A stretch of DNA of 10,410 nucleotides, taken from positions 1 through 10,410 of the forward strand of contig JAJPEB010000032.1 of the NCBI GenBank assembly GCA_023252315.1, written 5' to 3'. Source of the DNA: Candidatus Woesearchaeota archaeon (GTDB lineage: Archaea > Nanobdellota > Nanobdellia > Woesearchaeales > UBA525). Both the position numbers and the translations under genes were made by a program. Shown one piece after another: positions 4,817 to 10,410 of the stretch (its first letter is position 1; every line of letters starts with the position of its first letter). Under the pieces are notes generated by a model. It was not told the DNA's origin. It searched no databases and worked only from the letters and a program-made list of their open reading frames with translations.

Positions 4817-6099
4817 AATCTCTTCACCGGCGAGAGCTTCTCCTTCCCGCCCATGAACTCCCTGAGCACGGGAGGTATCATGACCGAGCCGTCCGCCTGC
4901 TGCCCCTGCTCGACGATCGCCGCGAGCGCGCGCGAGGTCGCGACGCACGTGCTGTTGAGCGTGTGCGCCCAGAGGTATTCCTGGCGCTCGCGGTAGCGGA
5001 TGTTGAGGCGCACCGCCTGGTACGCCGTGCAGTTGCTCGAGCTCACGACCTCCTTGTACGCCTGCACGCTCGGGATCCACGCCTCGAGGTCGTACTTCTT
5101 CGCGGCGACTGTCCCCAAATCCCCGGTGCAGATGAGCACCTGGCGGAAGTGCAGGCCCAGCGACGAGAAGAAGTCGATCGCGTTGCGCGTGATCTCCTCG
5201 TGCAGCTCCCAGCTCTGCTCCTGCCTCGCGATCACGATCTGCTCGATCTTCATGAAGTGGTGCACGCGCCAGATGCCCTTCTCCTCCTTGCCGTGCGTGC
5301 CCGTCTCCTTGCGGTAGCATGGGCTGATCCCGACGAGCCTGATCGGCAGCGATGCCGCGTCGAGCGTCTCGTCCTTGAACTGCGCGGTCAGCGGATGCTC
5401 CGACGTCGCGATGAGGTGGAGGTCCTCGCCCTCGATCTTGTAGAGCACCTCCTCGAAGTCCGCGAGGTCCGTCACGCCCTCGTACGCCGCGCGGTTCATC
5501 ATGTGCGGGGGCATCACCGGCACGTAGCCGCGCGCGGCCATGAAGCGCAGCGCGTACGCCTCGAGCGCGTGCTCGAGCAGCGCGAGGTCGCCCTGCAGGA
5601 AGTAGAAGCGCGAGCCCGCGATCTTCGCCGCGCGCTCGAGGTCGACGACGTTGAGCGCCTCGACGAGCTCCGCGTGCGTCCTGGGCGCAAACGCGAACGC
5701 GGGCCTGCTGCCGAACTCCTTGACCGTCACGTTCTGCGAGTCGTCCTTGCCGTAGGGCACCGACTCGTGCATGAGGTTGGGCAGGCGCATGAGCAGCCTG
5801 CGCGTCTGCGCCTGCAATGCGTCCATGCGCTCGTCGAGCTCCCTGATGCGGTCCGGGATGCGCTTGACCTGCGCGATGAGCTGCGCGACGTCGCCGCCCT
5901 GCTTCTTCGTGCGGTTGATCTCCTCCGAGAGGCGGTTGCGCTGCGCGCGCAGCTCGTCGTTCTCCGCCTTGAGCTTGCGCCACAGCGCGTCCTGCGCCAG
6001 GATCTCGTCGACCCACGCGAGCTTCTCGTCGTCCTTGCGGCGCCTGAGGTTCTCGCGCACGGCGTCGGGATTCTCGCGCACGGATCGGATGTCGAGCAT
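4813..6099 (-). CDS. serS: Seryl-tRNA synthetase
   Basis: This class II aminoacyl-tRNA synthetase charges tRNA-Ser (and tRNA-Sec where present) with serine. The 428 residues match the usual SerRS length. The N-terminal tRNA-binding arm is visible as MLDIRSVRENPDAVRENL followed by a long antiparallel coiled coil (about 27-105). Class II motif 1 lies near 190-203 (GYVPVMPPHM), the serine-site segment at 231-236 (ATSEHP), motif 2 at about 254-285 (GISPCYRKETGTHG, with the class II arginine in CYRKE) and motif 3 at about 380-415 (TLNSTCVATSRALAAI, R390). The LNST-ATSR wording is that of the ordinary archaeal enzyme; the rare methanogen-type SerRS with a zinc-binding active site is excluded by the motif 2 form. 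The start is supported by a TATA-like element about 27 bases upstream. It is a single-gene unit converging on the kinase-like gene. Confidence 0.97.
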   Translation of the reverse strand: MLDIRSVRENPDAVRENLRRRKDDEKLAWVDEILAQDALWRKLKAENDELRAQRNRLSEEINRTKKQGGDVAQLIAQVKRIPDRIRELDERMDALQAQTRRLLMRLPNLMHESVPYGKDDSQNVTVKEFGSRPAFAFAPRTHAELVEALNVVDLERAAKIAGSRFYFLQGDLALLEHALEAYALRFMAARGYVPVMPPHMMNRAAYEGVTDLADFEEVLYKIEGEDLHLIATSEHPLTAQFKDETLDAASLPIRLVGISPCYRKETGTHGKEEKGIWRVHHFMKIEQIVIARQEQSWELHEEITRNAIDFFSSLGLHFRQVLICTGDLGTVAAKKYDLEAWIPSVQAYKEVVSSSNCTAYQAVRLNIRYRERQEYLWAHTLNSTCVATSRALAAIVEQGQQADGSVMIPPVLREFMGGKEKLSPVKRF

Positions 6100-6121
6100 G
6101 CATCGCCGAGGGCGGAACGGT

Positions 6122-6130
6122 CATTTAAGC
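6122..6130 (-). promoter_or_regulatory. TATA-like element of serS
   Basis: The minus strand reads GCTTAAATG, centred about 27 bases before the ATG at 6099, implying a leaderless serS message. It lies in the 69-base gap after the transglutaminase-like gene. No T-rich terminator is evident in that gap. Confidence 0.55.
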
Positions 6131-6168
6131 GTTATGGTGCGCGCGTCCCCGCCTCGCGCCGGCCCTCG

Positions 6169-8121
6169 CTAGAACATCCTGCCGAGCCACTCGCCAGCGT
6201 CGCTCGCCCAGAACGAGAGCCGGTCGACGAGGCTCACGTCCGTGAGCGCGATGCTGCCCTGCGCGCTCGCGTTGCCGTGCGTGCCGAGCTCGTCCTGGTA
6301 CATGACGCGCACCGTGAACGGGTTGTCGCCGGGGCGCAGCGCGCGTCCGGGCAGCGTGAACCTGATCGGCTCGCGCGGATCGAGGCTGTCGATGTGCTGC
6401 GCGGGGCTCGCGGCGTGCGCCGACTCGATCGTCACGCTCAGGTTGCTCACGGTCGAGCCCGTGCCGTTGAGGCGCACCTCGACGACGCTCTGGTCCTCGG
6501 GCACCATCGCCGCGGGATACGCGAGCGCGACGTCGACCCTCGCGGGCTCGACCACGTGCCCGATCGCGAAGAACGTCGCGGTCTGGCCCAGCGCCGTCGC
6601 GGTGTAGACTCCCGTGTGGATGCCGGGGCCCGCGCCCGTCACGTTGAGCGAGAAGCGCTTGCCCTCGAGCGGGATCGTGCGGCACTCGTGCGCGTCGTCG
6701 CACACGTCGAGCGTGTCGCCCACGGCGCCCTCGACCGCGCATGCGTGCTCGAGCGTCGCGCCCTCGTACTCGGTGTCACGCTCGCAGGTCACGGAGAACG
6801 GCGCCGTGCCGAGGCGCGCGTCGGTGTACTTGCGGACGAGCTCGTCGAACTCGCGCGCGGCGTACACGGGCGCGTCCTGCTCGACGTCGATCGTGATCTG
6901 GCCCTGCTCGCCCAGACGCGACGAGAGCCTGAACGGGAACCCGTAGCGGTAGCCGCCGTCGAGCCCGCTGTCGATGCGCGCGAGGAACGCGAGCGTGCGG
7001 GCCTCGTGCGGCCTGAGCAGGATGTTCTTGTACGTGCCGCTGAGCATCTCCGTGTTCGTCGTCTGCGCGAGGTCGAGGCGCGTGCTCACGTAGTGGTCCT
7101 GCGTGTTGCGCACCGTCGCGAGGATGAGGACCGCCGACCCGAAGCCCACGCGCGAGTACGGCGCCTCGAGCGAGATGTCGAGGCTCGGCGCGTTGATCGG
7201 CGAGAGGTTGAGCGGCGTCACGTAGATGTCGAGCGGCTGCGTCGAGAGCGAGAAGCTCGAGCCGCGCGCGGCGTAGTCGATCGAGGTCTCCTTCACGTCC
7301 TGCGAGACCTTGAGCTTCACGTGCCCCGCGTCGAGGTAGCCGTACTCGCCGTACGTGACGTCGAAGGGGACCCAGCCGGTGCCGGGCATCCACACCTCGG
7401 CCCAGCCGTGCCCGCCCCATTCCTCCTTGAGCAGGTTCGAGTTCGTGTACGAGTAGCCCGCGACGAAGCGTACCGGGATGCCGAGCGCGCGGTTCATGCT
7501 GATGAAGAGCGCCGTGAGCTCGTCGCACTTGCCCTTCCTGCTCTCGAGGACCTGCGACGCCGTCTGGATCGCGGGCGCGCGCAGCGACATGAGGCTGTAC
7601 TGCACGTTCGTCGTCGTCCAGTCCGCGAGCGCGTACACGACCTCGTACTCGTCGTCCTTGCCCGCCGCGAGCTGCTGCGCGAGCCGCTGGATGTCCGGGC
7701 TCTGGTCCGCGATCTCGCCTTGCGCGAGGTACGGCTGCACGTCGGGGGGGATGTCGCGCAGCGGGAACGGGATCCTGCGCGTCACGGGCACGACGGCGTT
7801 GCGCGTCTGGATGAGCGAGGTGAGCGCGATGTCCTCGCGCGTATCCGGGCCCGTCCAGTTGAACGTGAACGCGTCCGCGCTGCGCTGCGCGTCAGGCGTG
7901 GTCGTGATCGAGCGCACGCCCTGGAGCGCGTCCTCGCGCGGGAACCACGTGAGCGTCGCCGTCGCGTCGCTCACCTGCGGCCTGGGGCCCTGCGCCACGA
8001 ATTCCACGGTGTTCGTGATGAGCACGCGCGCCTGCATCCCGCCCGCGTCGAGCGGAGTGAGCGCGAGCGCGGCGTGGGGCACGGCGAGCAGCAGCGCGAG
8101 AATCGCGAGAGGGATGCGCAT
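6169..8121 (-). CDS. Secreted transglutaminase-like protein with Ig-like C-terminal region
   Basis: A 650-residue exported protein. Residues 1-20 form a signal peptide, with likely cleavage after ALA. The papain-like transglutaminase core (about 150-265) has all three catalytic positions: C199 in RKGKCDELTALF, H238 in GGHGWAEVW and D254 in GWVPFDVTYGEYG. Members of this family act as cysteine proteases, amidases or cross-linking enzymes on surface proteins or peptides; which applies here is unknown. Residues about 295-650 are beta-rich and look like several Ig-like domains. One carries four cysteines (C446, C461, C474, C480), enough for two disulfides. Six N-glycosylation sequons are present (N88, N305, N493, N552, N560, N617). 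The C-terminus has no long membrane span but ends in an amphipathic stretch (LSFWASDAGEWLGRMF). It starts three bases after the stop of the upstream secreted-protein gene, with a GGTG site eight bases before the ATG, so the two form an operon. Confidence 0.92.
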   Translation of the reverse strand: MRIPLAILALLLAVPHAALALTPLDAGGMQARVLITNTVEFVAQGPRPQVSDATATLTWFPREDALQGVRSITTTPDAQRSADAFTFNWTGPDTREDIALTSLIQTRNAVVPVTRRIPFPLRDIPPDVQPYLAQGEIADQSPDIQRLAQQLAAGKDDEYEVVYALADWTTTNVQYSLMSLRAPAIQTASQVLESRKGKCDELTALFISMNRALGIPVRFVAGYSYTNSNLLKEEWGGHGWAEVWMPGTGWVPFDVTYGEYGYLDAGHVKLKVSQDVKETSIDYAARGSSFSLSTQPLDIYVTPLNLSPINAPSLDISLEAPYSRVGFGSAVLILATVRNTQDHYVSTRLDLAQTTNTEMLSGTYKNILLRPHEARTLAFLARIDSGLDGGYRYGFPFRLSSRLGEQGQITIDVEQDAPVYAAREFDELVRKYTDARLGTAPFSVTCERDTEYEGATLEHACAVEGAVGDTLDVCDDAHECRTIPLEGKRFSLNVTGAGPGIHTGVYTATALGQTATFFAIGHVVEPARVDVALAYPAAMVPEDQSVVEVRLNGTGSTVSNLSVTIESAHAASPAQHIDSLDPREPIRFTLPGRALRPGDNPFTVRVMYQDELGTHGNASAQGSIALTDVSLVDRLSFWASDAGEWLGRMF

Positions 8122-8124
8122 GTG

Positions 8125-9120
8125 CTAGGCACCGAAGATCTTCGCGAGCAGCGAGAGCAGGCGCGAGAAGAAGCCTTGCTCGGGCTCGCCCGGCTGCGTG
8201 CCTTGCGCGGAGGAATTGGAGGTGTTCTGCGCTCCCATGCCCGTCGAGGGAGGCTCCTGCGCGGGGGGAGGCGTCGCCGCCGTCTCGTTCGCGTCGCCTG
8301 CGGGAGCAGGCGGCGTGACCGGCGGCTGCGTCGCGTTCTCGTCGGGCATCTGGCCGGGAGGGGTCTCGGTCCCGTTCGCCGCTGCGCCAGCCTGGTTCCC
8401 CTGCACCGCGGGGAAGAACACGACCGTCACGTGCGTGCCCGTGAGCTCGCTGTAGAGCGCGATGACCGACGTCGAGCCCACGGGGAGCGTGAAGTTCTCG
8501 CCCTGCGCGAGGTCGTACTCCTTCCGGTCGTCGCCGACGAGCCTCACGAACTCCTTGCCGTTCGTCGAGGTGCGGCCGCGGAAGTAGAACTCCTTCGTGA
8601 TCGTGCTCGGCGGCACCTCGACGCCCACGGAGACGTAGTCGCCGGGCGAGATGTCGGGCACGGCCACGGGCCGCTGCGCCGTGGTGTCCTTGAGCGAGAA
8701 CGAGTGGAGCAGGCTCCCGCGCGTCGTGCCGGACGACGTCACCGTGACGACGTTCTCCTCCCGCCCGAGGATCGTGAGCAGGCGCGGCTGCGTCGTGAGC
8801 GTCTCGCCCGCGGCGGTGCGGCACGAGATCGCCCACTGGTACGTGCCCGGCTCGAAGTTCCCGGTGAACTGGCGGACCTGCGTGCGCAGCGGGGCGTTGA
8901 TGCCGATGGTCGTGATGACCTCCTCGTCGACGATGAGGCTGCAGTTCGCGATCGTGGCGTCCTGCTCGCTCGCGTTCGTCGTGAACACGAAGCGCTGGCC
9001 GTCGAACGGGATCGTCGCCGCGTCCGCGGGCGACTGCGCGAGGAGGCCTTGCGCGTGCGCGCCCGCGGCGCACAAGAGCAGCGCGAGCGCGATGACGAGC
9101 GAGAGCGGGCGATTTCCCAT
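8125..9120 (-). CDS. Secreted Ig-like protein with sequon-rich Pro/Thr stalk
   Basis: A 331-residue exported protein beginning MGNRPLSLVIALALLLCAAG, with likely signal cleavage after AHA at residue 23. Longer open frame upstream is excluded by a TATA box centred 26-27 bases before this ATG. Residues 24-120 look like an Ig-like beta domain with one probable disulfide (C60-C100). Residues 121-240 are a second beta-rich region ending HVTVVFFPAV. Residues 241-315 form a Pro/Thr/Ala/Asn stalk (PPVTPPAPAGD) with five N-glycosylation sequons (N249, N262, N278, N299, N302); two more are at N49 and N209. The last residues form a short amphipathic or hydrophobic tail (GFFSRLLSLLAKIFGA). No enzymatic motif is seen. 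As first gene of the operon with the transglutaminase-like protein it may be its surface partner, anchor or substrate. That is inference. Confidence 0.88.
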   Translation of the reverse strand: MGNRPLSLVIALALLLCAAGAHAQGLLAQSPADAATIPFDGQRFVFTTNASEQDATIANCSLIVDEEVITTIGINAPLRTQVRQFTGNFEPGTYQWAISCRTAAGETLTTQPRLLTILGREENVVTVTSSGTTRGSLLHSFSLKDTTAQRPVAVPDISPGDYVSVGVEVPPSTITKEFYFRGRTSTNGKEFVRLVGDDRKEYDLAQGENFTLPVGSTSVIALYSELTGTHVTVVFFPAVQGNQAGAAANGTETPPGQMPDENATQPPVTPPAPAGDANETAATPPPAQEPPSTGMGAQNTSNSSAQGTQPGEPEQGFFSRLLSLLAKIFGA

Positions 9121-9142
9121 CGTGAGGGCGTCGTCCCCCGGG

Positions 9143-9150
9143 TTTAAATA
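9143..9150 (-). promoter_or_regulatory. TATA box of the secreted-protein operon
   Basis: The minus strand reads TATTTAAA, a near-ideal archaeal TATA box, centred 26-27 bases before the ATG at 9120. It fixes that start codon and predicts a leaderless message for both secreted proteins. Confidence 0.8.
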
Positions 9151-9184
9151 CGTTGCTGTGGAGAGGACAGTGCGGGCACCCGGG

Positions 9185-10171
9185 TCAGCGGGCGGCGCGT
9201 GCGGATGCGCGCTTGCCTCTCTCGCATGCCTCGGCTCCCGAGGGATCGACGTGCACGGTCGCCTCCTGCAGGTGCGCGACCTTGTCGAGCAGCTCGTGGC
9301 GCAGCGCCGTCGCGATCGCATGCCCCTGCTCGACGGAGAGGCTCGCGTCGACCACGACCGCGACCTCCGCCTCGAGGCGATGGCCGAGCCAGCGCGCGCG
9401 CACGTCGCTCACCTCCACCACGCCCTCGACGCCGCGCGCCGCGGCCGATATCTGCTCGGGGATCGCGGGATCCACGCCGTCGAGCATGCGCACGATGACC
9501 TCCTTCGCGGAGTCCCAGACGATGGGCAGGATCATGAGCGTGATGGCGATGCCGACGACGGGGTCCGCGAGCGGGTAGCCGAGCCACACGCCCACCGCGC
9601 CGACGAGCACCGCGAGGCTCGTGTAGCCGTCCGTGCGCGCGTGATAGCCGTCGGCGACAAGCGCGGCGCTGCCGATCTCCTTGCCCGTGCGGATGCGCAG
9701 GACCGCGACGATCTCGTTGCCCGCGAAGCCCACGAGCGCGGCCGCAGCGATCGCCCACACGAAGCGCACCTGCTCGGGGTGGAAGAGGCGGTAGACGGAC
9801 TCGTAGCACGCGACGATGGCGCTCGAGAGGATGATCGCGACGATCGCGAGGCCCGCGAGGTCCTCCGCGCGCCCGAGGCCGTACGTGAAGCGCTTGCTCG
9901 GCTTCCTGCGCGCGAGCCAGAACGCGATGCCCAGCGGGAGCGCGGTGCCCGCGTCCGCGAAGTTGTGGATCGTGTCCGCGAGCAGCGCGACGCTGCCGCT
10001 GAGCGCGACGATCGCGACCTGGAACGCAGCCGTCGCGAGCAGGCAGATGCACGACCACTTGACCGCCCAGAGTCCCCTCGCCGTGCGCATCACCGTCGGG
10101 TCCTGCTCTGCGTGGACATGGGCGCCGCCCCCATGCTCGTGGTCGTGCCTGTGCGTGCCGATATGGGCCAT
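9185..10171 (-). CDS. Cation diffusion facilitator (CDF) metal exporter
   Basis: This membrane antiporter of the CDF family exports divalent metal, probably zinc, in exchange for protons. The 328 residues have a His-rich cytoplasmic N-terminus (HRHDHEHGGGAHVH, 7-20), about six membrane segments (roughly 36-57, 62-86, 104-125, 137-158, 169-195 and 201-220) and a cytoplasmic C-terminal domain ending in VHVDP (306-310). The transport site is H69/D73 in TM2 (DTIHNFAD) and H177/D181 in TM5 (DGYHARTD). In known members a His-Asp/His-Asp site is typical of zinc-selective transporters, unlike the Asp-Asp/His-Asp site of YiiP. The start at 10171 is supported by a TATA box 25-26 bases upstream and keeps the His-rich tail; M28 would lose it. 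It is a single-gene unit, and no metal-responsive operator was recognised. The very end is basic (ERGKRASARAAR). Confidence 0.95.
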   Translation of the reverse strand: MAHIGTHRHDHEHGGGAHVHAEQDPTVMRTARGLWAVKWSCICLLATAAFQVAIVALSGSVALLADTIHNFADAGTALPLGIAFWLARRKPSKRFTYGLGRAEDLAGLAIVAIILSSAIVACYESVYRLFHPEQVRFVWAIAAAALVGFAGNEIVAVLRIRTGKEIGSAALVADGYHARTDGYTSLAVLVGAVGVWLGYPLADPVVGIAITLMILPIVWDSAKEVIVRMLDGVDPAIPEQISAAARGVEGVVEVSDVRARWLGHRLEAEVAVVVDASLSVEQGHAIATALRHELLDKVAHLQEATVHVDPSGAEACERGKRASARAAR

Positions 10172-10192
10172 GGGGTGGGCTCGCAGTGCGGG

Positions 10193-10200
10193 CTATATAT
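10193..10200 (-). promoter_or_regulatory. TATA box of the CDF exporter gene
   Basis: The minus strand reads ATATATAG, centred 25-26 bases before the ATG at 10171. It shows the same spacing as the other leaderless genes in the window. Confidence 0.75.
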
Positions 10201-10284
10201 TGCTTCGCGCTGTGATGTCTGGCAGAGCTAGTTCAGAGCCTGCGTGCTGCGGCGCATCGAGCTCGCTTCGTTCCGCGGCTTTAC

Positions 10285-10316
10285 GAAATCCCGCCTGCAA
10301 CAATCGGCGGGATTTC
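10285..10316. repeat. Perfect 11-base inverted repeat with 10-base loop
   Basis: GAAATCCCGCC (10285-10295) is perfectly mirrored by GGCGGGATTTC (10306-10316) around the loop TGCAACAATC. This gives a strong stem-loop on either strand. No T-run follows in either direction, so it is not a standard terminator. Confidence 0.75.
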
Positions 10317-10335
10317 TGCCTGCACGCCAAGGCAG
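10316..10335. repeat. Second 6-base inverted repeat adjoining the first
   Basis: CTGCCT (10316-10321) pairs with AGGCAG (10330-10335) across an 8-base loop (GCACGCCA). It begins at the last base of the preceding 11-base stem, so the two form a tandem pair. Arms of six bases may occur by chance; the adjacency makes it worth noting. Confidence 0.45.
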
Positions 10336-10410
10336 CACCGGAGATGGTTCACATACGTGATTGCTTATGGGCGTGGCGTTCATGTCATCCCTCCGCCATC
10401 ACAAAGGTTT

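Larger units (their letters stand above)
10201..10410. other. Apparently noncoding region holding two hairpins
   Basis: No convincing gene is visible beyond the CDF promoter. All three minus-strand frames entering from the right edge meet a stop within about 30 bases. On the plus strand short frames from ATG codons at 10344 and 10367 reach the edge, but without a TATA box at the usual distance or a ribosome-binding site. No tRNA-like fold was recognised. The notable content is the pair of inverted repeats listed separately. Confidence 0.5.

Noticed and set aside
4963..9147. A 1394-residue plus-strand open frame opposite serS and the secreted proteins
   Set aside because: It is an antisense shadow made of Arg/Glu/Val/His-rich repeats without domains, produced by stop-poor high-G+C codons. 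The minus strand here encodes clear SerRS, transglutaminase-like and signal-peptide proteins.
9121..9321. N-terminal extension of the stalk protein to 398 residues
   Set aside because: The extension is Arg/Cys-rich, overlaps the CDF gene end, contains the TATA box and would hide the signal peptide. The ATG at 9120 is much better supported.
8651..10231. A 526-residue plus-strand open frame opposite the CDF and stalk-protein genes
   Set aside because: It is a shadow frame with biased composition crossing two well-supported minus-strand genes and their promoters.
10201..10280. Possible tRNA because of a GTTC-like box
   Set aside because: No acceptor, D or anticodon stems could be built around it.
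10285..10316. Intrinsic terminator
   Set aside because: The stem is strong, but neither strand has a following T-run and no gene ends just before it in the window.
10344..10410. Start of a plus-strand gene running off the right edge (ATG at 10344 or 10367)
   Set aside because: There are at most 22 codons, no TATA box at the local spacing, no ribosome-binding site and no recognisable protein sequence.

Overview
The window looks like archaeal chromosome of high G+C content. The seryl-tRNA synthetase carries the archaeal form of motif 3, there is a TrmB-family regulator, and six genes have an A/T-rich TATA box centred about 26-28 bases before the start codon. That is the distance expected if transcription begins at or next to the start codon (leaderless mRNA). 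I cannot fix the lineage from sequence alone. The gene families would suit a DPANN-type or other poorly sampled archaeon, but that is a guess. No rRNA, tRNA, CRISPR array, insertion sequence or prophage was recognised.

Layout. Positions 1-2052 (minus strand): a small membrane protein cut by the window edge with its own promoter, preceded by a two-gene unit. That unit is a BioB-like radical SAM enzyme lacking the ligands of the biotin synthase auxiliary cluster, followed 11 bases later by an unrecognised cysteine-containing protein. A compact divergent promoter separates it from a plus-strand ACT-domain protein (2109-2768). That gene runs tail to tail into an acidic zinc-finger (TRASH-like) protein (2773-3144, minus). 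Next is a TrmB-family regulator (3190-3948, minus), back to back with a plus-strand unit. This unit has a possible 44-codon ORF and, overlapping it by ATGA, a 226-residue protein with a kinase-like N-lobe but no visible catalytic loop. It ends in a CTAG shared as stop codon with the oppositely oriented serS (4813-6099, minus). Then come two secreted proteins in one minus-strand operon: a transglutaminase-fold protein (6169-8121) downstream of a sequon-rich Ig-like stalk protein (8125-9120). Last is a CDF-family metal exporter (9185-10171, minus). The final 239 bases appear noncoding and hold two tandem hairpins.

How the genes work together. Most are independent one- or two-gene units. The three plausible functional pairs are the radical SAM enzyme with its unknown partner, the TrmB regulator with the divergent kinase-like unit, and the two cell-surface proteins. 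The least explained parts are the radical SAM pair and the TrmB/kinase-like locus.
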